A DNA stretch of 42,080 nt. Source: Bacillota bacterium (GTDB lineage Bacteria; Bacillota; Clostridia; Clostridiales; Caloramatoraceae). The DNA lies in assembly GCA_023415335.1 (NCBI GenBank), contig JAEZLD010000083.1, positions 1 through 42,080 of the forward strand. Reading direction: 5' to 3'. A program made the translations under genes and the position numbers. A model generated the notes under the pieces. It worked only from the letters and a program-made list of their open reading frames with translations, made no database searches and had not been told where the DNA came from. Positions 15,480 through 23,764 of this stretch are shown here, piece after piece. Every line of letters starts with the position of its first letter. The first letter of the stretch is position 1.

Positions 15480-16748
15480 CTATTCTATAAAGTCAAATTC
15501 AAAATCGTTCATCCTGACTAAATCCCCATCCTTAGCCCCCATTTTGCGGAGCTCGGCTATTATGCCGTTCTTCTCAAGGACCTGGGCAAAATACTTGAGG
15601 GATTCACTGTCGTATATGTTGGCACTGAGAAGCAGCCTGTCAATGAAGCTTCCATATACCTCAAATGCTCCATCATCTGCCCTTTTGATTTCATAGGTGA
15701 ATTTCTTCTCCTCTGGGATGAACTCTTCATAATCAGACTCTTCCTCAGACGGAAGCTGGTTAAGAAGTGCTGCTGCATAAAGCATCAGCTCCCTCATTCC
15801 CTGGTTGGTGGCAGCGGATATTTTGAAGGTCTTTATGCCAAGCTTATCCATCTCTTCCTTCAGCCTTTCATAGTTCTCATCCCCCCCGGGAATGTCGCAC
15901 TTGTTGGCTGCCACAATCTGTGGTTTATCAGGAAGCTTATGGCTGTACTCCTTAAGCTCCTCGTTTATCTTATAGAAGTCATCCACTGGGTCTCTGCCCT
16001 CTATGCCTGAAGCATCTATAACGTGTATAAGAACTCTCGTCCTCTCTACATGCCTTAAGAATTCCATTCCAAGACCAATTCCTTCATGAGCTCCTTCTAT
16101 AAGTCCTGGTATATCTGCCAGTACAAAGCTTTTAACACCTGGCATCTCCACCACCCCAAGGTTTGGGGACAATGTGGTAAAGTGATAATTGGCTATTTTA
16201 GGTCTGGCGCCTGTAACCATTGAAAGAATAGTGGATTTTCCCACGTTAGGGAAGCCCACAAGACCTACGTCGGCTATAGTCTTCAGTTCAAGCACAACCC
16301 ATCTTCCCTCTCCTGGCATTCCAGGCTCGGCAAAATCAGGTGCCTGCCTTGTGGCAGTTGCAAACCTGGCATTGCCCCTTCCGCCCCGGCCTGCCTTTGC
16401 AATAACTCTGCTGGAGTTATCCTCCTTAAGGTCGGCAATGACCTTGTTGGAGTCAGCATCCCTGATTACGGTTCCAGGAGGCACACTTATTATAAGGTCC
16501 TGGCCGCTTTTACCAAACATGTTGCTCTGGTCACCCTTTTCCCCATTGGGTGCCACGAACTTTTTCTTATATTTGAAGTCCAGAAGGGTTCTCATATTCT
16601 TGTCAACCTTGAATATTATGTCCCCTCCGTCTCCTCCGTCCCCTCCGTCAGGTCCTCCGTTAGGCACGTATTTCTCACGCCTGAAGGAAACTGCACCGTT
16701 TCCTCCATCGCCAGCTTTTATCCATATCTTTACAATATCTACAAACAT
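15480..16748 (-). CDS. obgE: Obg/CgtA GTPase
   Basis: An essential GTPase linked to 50S assembly, ppGpp response and, in Bacillus, sporulation initiation. The 422-aa product contains the glycine-rich OBG fold (residues 1-158, VSFRREKYVPNGGPDGGDGG), the G domain (about 159-330, GFPNVGKST, DIPGLIEGAHEG, NKCD) and a C-terminal OCT domain (about 345-422). It follows the Spo0B-like gene by 21 bases, the same order as spo0B-obg in Bacillus subtilis, and precedes yhbY. Confidence 0.97.
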   Translation of the reverse strand: MFVDIVKIWIKAGDGGNGAVSFRREKYVPNGGPDGGDGGDGGDIIFKVDKNMRTLLDFKYKKKFVAPNGEKGDQSNMFGKSGQDLIISVPPGTVIRDADSNKVIADLKEDNSSRVIAKAGRGGRGNARFATATRQAPDFAEPGMPGEGRWVVLELKTIADVGLVGFPNVGKSTILSMVTGARPKIANYHFTTLSPNLGVVEMPGVKSFVLADIPGLIEGAHEGIGLGMEFLRHVERTRVLIHVIDASGIEGRDPVDDFYKINEELKEYSHKLPDKPQIVAANKCDIPGGDENYERLKEEMDKLGIKTFKISAATNQGMRELMLYAAALLNQLPSEEESDYEEFIPEEKKFTYEIKRADDGAFEVYGSFIDRLLLSANIYDSESLKYFAQVLEKNGIIAELRKMGAKDGDLVRMNDFEFDFIE

Positions 16749-16769
16749 CCTTCCACCTGCTTTGACTTT

Positions 16770-17330
16770 CTATGACAATTGGATTTTTAGGAGCATCGCT
16801 CCATCAGTAAGGCATACGTCTATTAAATCACTGCCTTCATATACCTTCCAGGGCCTTTCGTATATACCCTCTAGCGCTATCTCCTCTGTTGCTGCTATAA
16901 AAGCTCTTTTATTGTTTTCCTCATGCAGGTACATATATACCTTAGGACTTGCCGCCTCACTCTCCTCTAAGTGATCCCCTATTGTGTCTCCGGCGCATGT
17001 AAAGGCCTCTAATTCTTTACTTATATTTTCTGTATTTATTCCATAGGATATGTATGATTCCATACAACAAAGCTCAGTCTCAACATTATGCCTGTAGCAT
17101 GTGGCAGCAAATTCGCTGATTGCCAGGTAAAGTCCCTTATCATCAAGACCTCCCAGCCTTCCCTCCAGAAGCATCCTGTTGTTTACCTTCATAATGTACC
17201 CCATTGCAGCTTCCCTCCGGCCCATCTGAATATAGCCGTATATAACCTGAAGGTAATTCATGAAATCATGTCTTTGTCCCTTAATATGTCTGAAGGCGGC
17301 TTCTGTGATGTCATTATAATTCTCACCCAT
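16770..17330 (-). CDS. Spo0B-like phosphotransferase domain protein
   Basis: A 186-aa protein with an N-terminal SPOB_a-type helical hairpin: GQRHDFMNYLQVIYGYIQMG (His21) closely resembles the R-H-D-W-M-N..L-Q-L-I-x-G box of Bacillus Spo0B, whose His is phosphorylated. The C-terminal half is weakly conserved. Its position between rpmA and obgE is exactly that of spo0B in B. subtilis. Start: GGAGG lies 8 bases before ATG 17330; the two earlier in-frame ATGs overlap or crowd that motif. A terminator precedes it (17369-17386). Many Clostridia are thought to lack the Spo0F/Spo0B relay, so the role may be a relay or a relic. Confidence 0.8.
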   Translation of the reverse strand: MGENYNDITEAAFRHIKGQRHDFMNYLQVIYGYIQMGRREAAMGYIMKVNNRMLLEGRLGGLDDKGLYLAISEFAATCYRHNVETELCCMESYISYGINTENISKELEAFTCAGDTIGDHLEESEAASPKVYMYLHEENNKRAFIAATEEIALEGIYERPWKVYEGSDLIDVCLTDGAMLLKIQLS

Positions 17331-17362
17331 ACCCATGACCTCCATTTATTTGCCTAAGATGT

Positions 17363-17386
17363 AAAAAAAGCACCCTAAAGGGTGCT
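17363..17386 (-). terminator. terminator after rpmA
   Basis: AGCACCCT-TT-AGGGTGCT on the minus strand (8-bp perfect stem) followed by six or seven T, 4 bases behind the rpmA stop. It separates rplU-rpmA from the spo0B-like/obgE unit. Confidence 0.88.
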
Positions 17387-17390
17387 TATA

Positions 17391-17657
17391 TTACTGTACT
17401 ACTTCCTGAGGGTAAACACTTACCTTCTTCTTGTCTTTTCCTAATCTTTCAAACCTAACAACGCCGTTTGACTTTGCAAACAGTGTGTCATCGCTGCCTA
17501 TTCCAACGTTTTCGCCAGGATGGATCTTAGTACCCCTCTGCCTTACGAGAATGTTTCCAGCAACAACGAACTGTCCGTCTGCTTTCTTGGCGCCAAGACG
17601 TTTAGACTCACTATCTCTACCGTTTCTTGAACTGCCGACACCCTTCTTATGAGCCAT
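17391..17657 (-). CDS. rpmA: 50S ribosomal protein L27 (bL27), without N-terminal extension
   Basis: The 88-aa protein starts directly with MAHKKGVGSSRNGRDSESKR, the mature form of bL27 whose N-terminus reaches the peptidyl-transferase centre. Many Firmicutes carry about nine extra residues ending in F-A before this point, cleaved by the Prp (YsxB) protease. Here AGGAGGTG lies immediately upstream of the ATG, so no extension is encoded. No prp gene lies between rplU and rpmA: the gap is 38 bases. The gene is followed by a strong terminator. Confidence 0.97.
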   Translation of the reverse strand: MAHKKGVGSSRNGRDSESKRLGAKKADGQFVVAGNILVRQRGTKIHPGENVGIGSDDTLFAKSNGVVRFERLGKDKKKVSVYPQEVVQ

Positions 17658-17695
17658 GTATTACACCTCCTCTATAGGATAATCATATTATGAAG

Positions 17696-18007
17696 CTATG
17701 CCTCTATCTTTTCAATCTTTATCTGAGTATATGGCTGACGATGTCCCTGCTTCTTTCTGTAATCCTTCTTTGGCTTGTACTTGAATACAATTACCTTCTT
17801 AGCCTTGCCATGCTTTACAACGGATGCAGTCACCTTGGCACCCTCAACATATGGTGAGCCAACAGTAAGCTTTCCATCGTTTGATACTGCAAGAACCTCG
17901 TTGAATTCAACAGAAGCATCAACGTCTGCAGCAAGCTTTTCAACAAAGAGTAAATCCCCTTCCTGAACTCTGTACTGCTTTCCGCCAGTTGCTATTATTG
18001 CGTACAT
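17696..18007 (-). CDS. rplU: 50S ribosomal protein L21 (bL21)
   Basis: The 103-aa product MYAIIATGGKQYRVQEGD... with GSPYVEGAKVTASVVKHGKAKKVIVFKYKPKKDYRKKQGHRQPYTQIKI is a full-length bL21. AGGAGGTG lies 7 bases before ATG 18007; an in-frame ATG six codons earlier overlaps that motif and is rejected. It is the first gene of rplU-rpmA, preceded by an L21 leader and a near-consensus promoter. Confidence 0.97.
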   Translation of the reverse strand: MYAIIATGGKQYRVQEGDLLFVEKLAADVDASVEFNEVLAVSNDGKLTVGSPYVEGAKVTASVVKHGKAKKVIVFKYKPKKDYRKKQGHRQPYTQIKIEKIEA

Positions 18008-18017
18008 TAAAATACAC

Positions 18018-18085
18018 CTCCTCATACCAGTCTCGCCGTGAACCTAGGCACGATAAACGTTTAAAGCCCGCCCCGAGCGGTCTAC
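18018..18085 (-). ncRNA. L21 leader (autoregulatory ribosomal protein leader)
   Basis: The 5' untranslated region of rplU contains GACCGCTCGGGGCGGGC, then CGTGCCTAGGTTCACGGC, then GAGACTGGTATGAGGAGG. This resembles the Firmicutes L21 leader family (RF00559), to which L21 is thought to bind. The CCGC/GCGG and CGTG/CACGG segments can form short hairpins. The call rests on remembered family sequence and position, not on a covariance search. Confidence 0.7.
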
Positions 18086-18092
18086 AAATGAC

Positions 18093-18121
18093 ATAATATC
18101 ACAACACATATATATTGTCAA
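18093..18121 (-). promoter_or_regulatory. rplU promoter
   Basis: TTGACA, 17-base spacer, TATTAT on the minus strand; a near-consensus sigma-A promoter. Transcription would start near 18086, giving a leader of about 78 bases that contains the L21 motif. Confidence 0.82.
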
Positions 18122-18146
18122 TCTCTTATAGTGTAAATTTCCCTCT

Positions 18147-19520
18147 CTATTTTATTATCTTGAAGCCTTCCATAGCTTCCTCAGCCACTGCTTTAACGGT
18201 TATTTCCCAAAGTGACTCCAGCCTCTGAAAGAAGTCCGGATATTGTTTTGACACCTCCTCCATAGCCTTAATCCCAAGCTTGATGGTTATATGGTCCTCA
18301 TGAAAATAAAGCTTTCTTTTAGTACACTCCCTCTCAATAGATTTAAGCATGCTGGCTATTGAGGGTTCTTCATATAATTCCTGAGTATACAGCACATCCC
18401 TAAGGCATCTGCCCTTTCTTTCCCGGGAAATTTCCACAAGTCCCAGAGATGTCAGTCCATATACCTTATGCCTTGCGCTGTCACTTTTCATAGCCCTTGT
18501 TATCTCCTCTATGACAAGGATCTGGCTCTCTTGACGCTCCATATCTATAAAGTCTATAAGTATTATGCCTGAATAGTTATTAATCCTAATAGCATTAGCT
18601 ATGCATTGACAGGCCTCCAGATTGGTTTGTAAAACTGTTTCCTCCTTGGTTCTGCTGCCAGCATAGTTACCCGTGTTAACATCAAAAACCACCAGTGCTT
18701 CAGTCCTATCCGTAACCACAAAGCCACCTGATGGCAGATCAAGCCTTCTGTTTGCATACTTGTGAAGCTGCCTGTAAAGTGCATCATACACCATAGGCTC
18801 CTGTTGAAGCTCTACTAAGGCAGAAATACCATTGGCATTGCATAAGCTCTTCAGCCTATCCTTAAGCTTTTCAGAGTTGGTGCATATTTTCTCAATGCCA
18901 TCCTTTATATACTCCCTGAACACAATGTCTGATATATCCTTAGAATCATATACAAGGCAGGGTGCCTTTATATAGACTGATGTATTCTCAACATAAGCCC
19001 ATTTCTCTAAAAGTCCTAAATACTCTTCTTTTATGTCTTCTGATGATCTTCCAAAAGCCTCAGTCCTGAATATGATTCCATAGCCTGAGGATAAAAGGCT
19101 TTCTCCCAGCTCTATAAGCTCCTGCCTTTTCTCCCCGTTTCTTATTTTAGAGGATATGTTTATGGTTTTATCATTTACAAGCAGCACACAGCTTCTACCA
19201 GGTATGCTAAGCCTGTCGGATACCCTGGGGCCTTTATCTCCACTCTCCTCCCTGATAACCTGTACAAGCAGCTCTGTACCTCTTTTAAGATTTCCTGCAG
19301 AATTAATACATTCAATCTGAAGAAGTGCATTCTTTTTAATTCCTATATTTACAAAGGCTGCATTAAGCCCGGGCACAAAGTTTTCAATCCTTCCCTTGTA
19401 TATGTTGCCTGATATGCTGGAGCCGTAGCCCTCGTCTATATATGAATCAATGAGCTCCCCTTCCTCAAATACTCCTAAGGCTGTCATGGATATTCCTGTA
19501 TCAATATAAAGCTCCTTCAT
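18147..19520 (-). CDS. rng: ribonuclease E/G family endoribonuclease
   Basis: Single-strand-specific endoribonuclease for rRNA maturation and mRNA decay, 457 aa. It shows the S1 RNA-binding domain (about residues 35-115, GNIYKGRIENFVPGLNAAFVNIG), the RNase H-like/5'-sensor region and the DNase I-like catalytic site with both metal-binding Asp residues, in VVFDVNTG and ILIDFIDM. The Zn-link found after the catalytic domain in E. coli RNase E/G (C-P-x-C) is absent: after GLVEISRERKGRCLRDVL only a single Cys is present. It lies 3 bases behind the DUF2344 gene, with a weak ribosome-binding site, so translation is probably coupled. Confidence 0.92.
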   Translation of the reverse strand: MKELYIDTGISMTALGVFEEGELIDSYIDEGYGSSISGNIYKGRIENFVPGLNAAFVNIGIKKNALLQIECINSAGNLKRGTELLVQVIREESGDKGPRVSDRLSIPGRSCVLLVNDKTINISSKIRNGEKRQELIELGESLLSSGYGIIFRTEAFGRSSEDIKEEYLGLLEKWAYVENTSVYIKAPCLVYDSKDISDIVFREYIKDGIEKICTNSEKLKDRLKSLCNANGISALVELQQEPMVYDALYRQLHKYANRRLDLPSGGFVVTDRTEALVVFDVNTGNYAGSRTKEETVLQTNLEACQCIANAIRINNYSGIILIDFIDMERQESQILVIEEITRAMKSDSARHKVYGLTSLGLVEISRERKGRCLRDVLYTQELYEEPSIASMLKSIERECTKRKLYFHEDHITIKLGIKAMEEVSKQYPDFFQRLESLWEITVKAVAEEAMEGFKIIK

Positions 19521-19523
19521 ATC

Positions 19524-20225
19524 TTATCTGCCTGCATAGAACTTATCGAGCCCAACCCACTGCTCCTTGTCTCTGGCATAAAGCTCCTCCCTGGTTATGG
19601 ATGGATAACCATAGACCTTGTTTTCTGATTTCTCCTTTATCAGGCTGCAAAGTAAATCTGGATTCAGGTTTCCTCTGCTGCCTGAATAAAGCAGGCATTC
19701 AAGAGCCATACTGTCATCTGCAAATTCTCTTATCCTGATATCCTTTATAAGAGGCCTTATATCAGTGAGCTTCTCCCCTGACTTAGTTTTCTTCATAACC
19801 TTTATCTCAGGCGAAGCCATTATGTCCTTTATAAGCTTCTGAGCATCCTCACGGGTTATGCCATGCTGAAGCACTATGGAGTATCCGGCTCCCTCTACCG
19901 CACTCATTGAGGTAGGCTGCTTTCCTTCTATCCTTACCGCTTCTCTTATTTCTATTCCATCCGGCAATGCACCGTTAAGCTTTCCTATAAACTCTCCTAT
20001 TTCTACTGAACTATCCATGTCCACATCTGCATATTCAGCCAGGCTTCCTATTCCAAGGGACAAGGGCGCCGCAACAGATATGGATGGATGGGGGTTAAAG
20101 CCCTGAGAATAGGACAGGGGCAGTTCAGCCCTTCTGAATGCCCTGTGAAGCGTTCTCATGGTGTCAAGATGTGATATAAACCTTGCCGTGCCTATTTTTG
20201 TAAATCTAATTAAAATGCGCTCCAT
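19524..20225 (-). CDS. TIGR03936/DUF2344 family radical-SAM-associated protein
   Basis: A 233-aa protein of a family defined by its linkage or fusion to a radical SAM protein. The N-terminal signature RILIRFTKIGTARFISHLDTMRTLHRAFRRAELPLSYSQGFNPHP is strongly characteristic. The biochemical role is unknown; RNA modification has been suggested by its RNA-related neighbours, but that is inference. The start at ATG 20225 has GGTGGTGA 8 bases upstream. It overlaps the end of the radical SAM gene by 20 bases and ends 3 bases before rng, forming a tight three-gene unit. Confidence 0.9.
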   Translation of the reverse strand: MERILIRFTKIGTARFISHLDTMRTLHRAFRRAELPLSYSQGFNPHPSISVAAPLSLGIGSLAEYADVDMDSSVEIGEFIGKLNGALPDGIEIREAVRIEGKQPTSMSAVEGAGYSIVLQHGITREDAQKLIKDIMASPEIKVMKKTKSGEKLTDIRPLIKDIRIREFADDSMALECLLYSGSRGNLNPDLLCSLIKEKSENKVYGYPSITREELYARDKEQWVGLDKFYAGR

Positions 20226-22059
20226 TGAAGCATTCACCACCCTTCAGATATTTCTTTATTCCACAGCCTGTGCAGCCCTGTCTGCAGTCATGTGTCAGGG
20301 TGGCATCTGCTGCTTTCTTATATTCGCTAATAAGGTACGCCTTGGATACACCCACATCTATGAAATCCCAGGGGAGTACCTCGTCAAGATTCCTCTGTCT
20401 ATAAGCATAGAATTCCGGGTCAACCCCGCATTCCTCAAATGCCTTCACCCAGCCATCCCAGTTGAACTGGTCCTGCCAGCCATCAAAGCGACAGCCATTT
20501 TTGTATGCTGCAGCAAGCACCTTAGACAGGCGTCTGTCTCCTCTTGCAAACACAGCCTCCATAAAGCTTACAGGGCTTTCATGCCAGGCATACTTAACAA
20601 ACCTGCTTTTTATGCTTTCCTTAAGCAGTGCCTGCTTTTCCCTTAGAGAATCCCTTCTATCCTGTGGTACCCACTGGAATGGGGTAAAGGGCTTTGGAAC
20701 AAATGAGGAGGTGCTTACAGTCACGCTTAAGCCCTTCTTCCTCTGCTGCTTGGGAACGCCCATATACGCCTCCACAACCTCCTGAGCCAGGCTTGCTATT
20801 CCTGCAACATCCTCCATGGTCTCAAATGGAAGCCCTATCATAAAGTACAGCTTTATGGTGCTCCAGCCGGACTGGAATGCGCTGGTTACGGAGTTTATGA
20901 GATCCTCCTCCGTTACTCCCTTATTTATAACATCCCTCATCCTCTGGGTTCCTGCCTCAGGGGCAAAGGTAAGTCCGGTTTTCCTTACCTTCTGTATTTC
21001 ATTTATCAAATCCACAGAGAAGGAATCAATTCTTAGGGATGGCAGGGATACTCCAACCTTCCTGTCCTCATTCTCCTCCATCATCCTCTTAACCAGGTTG
21101 TGTATATCAGAATAGTCGCATATGCTTAAGGATGTTAATGATATCTCATCGTAGCCTGTGGCAGCTAATATCTTATCTGCCTGCTCTATGAGAGTATCTG
21201 TGCTCTTTTCCCTTACCGGCCTGTAAATCATACCTGCCTGACAGAATCGACAGCCTCTTGTGCAGCCTCTGAAGGTTTCAAGCACTGCCCTGTCATGAAC
21301 TATCTCGGTTAATGGCACAAGCATCTTTTCAGGATAATATACCTTGTCTAAATCCTCTACTATACGCTTTTCTATTATGTCAGGTGCCTGATCATACAGC
21401 TTAACCCTTCCTTTAATGGTTCCATCCTCGTTGTATTCCACATCATAGAAGGCTGGCACATATACTCCCTTTATATGACATATCCTCTTAAGGAAGTCTT
21501 CGCGTTCCTCGCCGCTTTCCTTCCATTTTATATATTCATCCACTATATCGCTGTTAAGCTCCTCTCCCTCTCCCATTAGAAAGAAGTCTGCAATCTCTGC
21601 AAGAGGCTCAGGATTATAGGCACAAGGTCCCCCGAAATGTATAAATGGCCCATTTTTTCTATCCTTTGCATACACGGGAATGCCTGCCATATCAAGCATG
21701 TTTATTATGTTGGTATAGCTCATCTCATACTGTAATGTGAAGCCCGCCAGGTCAAATTCAGCCAGGGAATCTCCTGACTCAAGTGCATAGAGAGGTACAT
21801 TGTTCTTCCTCATTACCTCCTCCATATCCACCCATGGTGCATACACCCTTTCACAATAGGTATCCTTTCTTTCATTTAGCAGATGGTAAAGTATCCTTAT
21901 ACCAAGGTGGGACATGGCAACCTCGTACACGTCCGGGAAACATATGGCATATCTTACCTTAACCTCTGACGGATTCTTCTTTACCATATTCACCTCACCC
22001 CCTGTATAGCGGGCAGGCTTTTCTACGCTCATGAGCATTTCATCTGTTATTCTCGCCAT
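20206..22059 (-). CDS. TIGR03960 family radical SAM protein
   Basis: A 617-aa radical SAM enzyme of unknown substrate. It starts MARITDEMLMSVEKPARYTGGE at ATG 22059, which has AGGAGG 6 bases upstream; an upstream in-frame ATG at 22149 lies inside the previous gene and is rejected. The N-terminal 200 residues resemble a B12-binding-like fold. The radical SAM [4Fe-4S] motif is CTRGCRFC, followed by a TIM-barrel region with EISLTSLSICDYSD. A second Cys cluster near the C-terminus (DCRQGCTGCG plus a later Cys) could hold another Fe-S centre. It overlaps both neighbours, the spoIVFB-like gene and the DUF2344 gene, by about 20 bases each. Confidence 0.93.
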   Translation of the reverse strand: MARITDEMLMSVEKPARYTGGEVNMVKKNPSEVKVRYAICFPDVYEVAMSHLGIRILYHLLNERKDTYCERVYAPWVDMEEVMRKNNVPLYALESGDSLAEFDLAGFTLQYEMSYTNIINMLDMAGIPVYAKDRKNGPFIHFGGPCAYNPEPLAEIADFFLMGEGEELNSDIVDEYIKWKESGEEREDFLKRICHIKGVYVPAFYDVEYNEDGTIKGRVKLYDQAPDIIEKRIVEDLDKVYYPEKMLVPLTEIVHDRAVLETFRGCTRGCRFCQAGMIYRPVREKSTDTLIEQADKILAATGYDEISLTSLSICDYSDIHNLVKRMMEENEDRKVGVSLPSLRIDSFSVDLINEIQKVRKTGLTFAPEAGTQRMRDVINKGVTEEDLINSVTSAFQSGWSTIKLYFMIGLPFETMEDVAGIASLAQEVVEAYMGVPKQQRKKGLSVTVSTSSFVPKPFTPFQWVPQDRRDSLREKQALLKESIKSRFVKYAWHESPVSFMEAVFARGDRRLSKVLAAAYKNGCRFDGWQDQFNWDGWVKAFEECGVDPEFYAYRQRNLDEVLPWDFIDVGVSKAYLISEYKKAADATLTHDCRQGCTGCGIKKYLKGGECFNGAHFN

Positions 22060-22936
22060 TTCTGACCTCCTGTGTTTTAATATGTTCAATACATTCTTTA
22101 ATTGTAATGTTTCCATAGCTGCAATAAAGCTTATGCAGCTGTCTTTCATTTATGGTGCCTTTGATTCCTTCTTTATCATCAATAAGGCACACATTATAGT
22201 ATCTGTTGAAACAGAAACGTTTTACCACATCAACTATTTTTGTTTTTTCATAAACACCTATATTGACGATAGTGACTCTTTTAATGTTCCTGATGTACTC
22301 CTGTTTGTAAAGCTCATCCTTTATTATATCTATAGTGGCCTGCCTTATATTTATCAGCGTTATCAAAAGTATATAAACACCAAGACTAAATATGATTATA
22401 CCATTAATCGTTAATTTATAATATATCAATCCCGAAACAAGTATAACCCCTGTAAGTATTCCGCCACAGAAAGCTGCTATATAAGCCCATAGAAAGCCTA
22501 CATAAAGTTTAAGCAGAGACTTGACTATCCTTCCTCCATCAAGGAACTCTCCTGGCATAAGGTTAAATAAACATAATGCAAGGTTTATTCTTCCAAGCAT
22601 GCTGCAGCTTGTGCTTATTGTATTTATTTTACCTTGATCTATAGATGATAGGAAGGAAAAAAGGCAAAAAAAAGCAAAATTAGTCAGAGGCCCTATGACT
22701 GATATAATTATATCCTCCCAGGGCCTTACAAATTCCTCCTTAAGGGCTGCACTGGTACCAAATGGAAGCAGCTGCAGCCTGCCCCATCCATAACCCAGAA
22801 GCCTGGCAGCAGCCATATGAGCAAGCTCATGAACAATCACGAAAATAAAAGAAATCCACAAACTCCTGGAATATAATCCAGTTATTGCTATAAGCAATAC
22901 TACTGCCAGAATTGCAGCTGTTCTTTTTTCAGCCAT
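22040..22936 (-). CDS. spoIVFB: SpoIVFB-like site-2 metalloprotease (M50) with CBS-like C-terminus
   Basis: An intramembrane zinc protease, 298 aa. The active-site HELAH motif (His36, His40) lies in the second transmembrane helix, and the third ligand is Asp133 in LMPGEFLDGGRI. About five hydrophobic segments are present up to residue 195, followed by a CBS-like cytosolic region. In Bacillus, SpoIVFB cleaves pro-sigma-K in the mother cell and is encoded after spoIVFA and just before rplU; the same neighbourhood is kept here. The gap to the M23 gene is 1 base, and the ribosome-binding site is weak, so translation is coupled. A sporulation role is inferred from this context. Confidence 0.88.
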   Translation of the reverse strand: MAEKRTAAILAVVLLIAITGLYSRSLWISFIFVIVHELAHMAAARLLGYGWGRLQLLPFGTSAALKEEFVRPWEDIIISVIGPLTNFAFFCLFSFLSSIDQGKINTISTSCSMLGRINLALCLFNLMPGEFLDGGRIVKSLLKLYVGFLWAYIAAFCGGILTGVILVSGLIYYKLTINGIIIFSLGVYILLITLINIRQATIDIIKDELYKQEYIRNIKRVTIVNIGVYEKTKIVDVVKRFCFNRYYNVCLIDDKEGIKGTINERQLHKLYCSYGNITIKECIEHIKTQEVRNGENNR

Positions 22937-22937
22937 C

Positions 22938-23666
22938 TTATACGCTGCTGCTAGCTAATATATATGGCTCTGGGTCTACTGCACTGCCATCTATAAGTAT
23001 CTCAAAATGCAGATGGGGTCCCGTTACCTTTCCTGATTCTCCAGAATAGGCTATTATCTGGCCCTTTTCCACTACCTCACCAGGCTCCATGGCATCCTCC
23101 GCAATTTTGCTTAAATGTGCATAACGAGTTGTACACCCATTCCCATGGCTTATTAGTATGGTGAGGCCGTAATTCTCATCATTTTTCCATTCTACAACAG
23201 TCCCCGGCATAACTGCCAATACAGGAGTGTTAACAGGTGCTGCTATGTCAATTCCCGTATGGGTCTCCTCCTGATTATCTATGGGACTTTCCCTATCACC
23301 ATAATGGCTGGTTATGTTTATAATGCCACTTATAGGGTTACTTCCAAGCACTATGGCAGGTGTGGTGTTGTCCTTGCCATCTTCTGATTTGTCCTTCTCA
23401 CCTGCAGCAGATTTACCCTCATCTAATATGTTCTGAAGGGTACCTTTGAAGCCGCCAAAGGCCTGCTCTGCCTTTTGAGTCATGTCAAAGTAAAAAAATC
23501 CCTTTGCCTTAGTGTTTATGCTCTCCCCTGTTTTGCTATTGGTATACCTAAGGAGAATCAATATAAGCATAATTGACAGAACCACCGCCAGCTGTCTTGG
23601 CAGCTTTTTCAGCAATCCTGCCGACTCCTCCTTATTCCTTGGCTTGAACTGATTGGAATAATACAT
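22938..23666 (-). CDS. M23 (LytM-like) peptidase domain protein, SpoIVFA-like
   Basis: A 242-aa single-pass membrane protein: transmembrane helix at about residues 24-40, a charged linker and a C-terminal M23 domain (about 125-235). The LytM zinc ligands appear complete: His136 and Asp140 in HTGID, His184 in YAHLS, His218/His220 in PHLHFE. In Bacillus the equivalent gene encodes SpoIVFA, which holds and inhibits SpoIVFB. Its position directly before the M50 gene suggests that partner role; a full set of ligands leaves real endopeptidase activity possible. AGGAGG lies upstream of ATG 23666. It is 133 bases from the mgsA stop. Confidence 0.87.
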   Translation of the reverse strand: MYYSNQFKPRNKEESAGLLKKLPRQLAVVLSIMLILILLRYTNSKTGESINTKAKGFFYFDMTQKAEQAFGGFKGTLQNILDEGKSAAGEKDKSEDGKDNTTPAIVLGSNPISGIINITSHYGDRESPIDNQEETHTGIDIAAPVNTPVLAVMPGTVVEWKNDENYGLTILISHGNGCTTRYAHLSKIAEDAMEPGEVVEKGQIIAYSGESGKVTGPHLHFEILIDGSAVDPEPYILASSSV

Positions 23667-23764
23667 ACCCTTTTACCTCCTGTTATCTTCAGCCTTACTG
23701 CATTAAATAACACTATAATGTTGAACTTGGTATATTATATTAAAGGGCATGTACATAAATGCAA

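Noticed and set aside
16189..16974. Long plus-strand frame (261 codons) opposite obgE
   Set aside because: Antisense shadow of the glycine-rich Obg domain, giving a Pro/Ser-rich product; no start signal.
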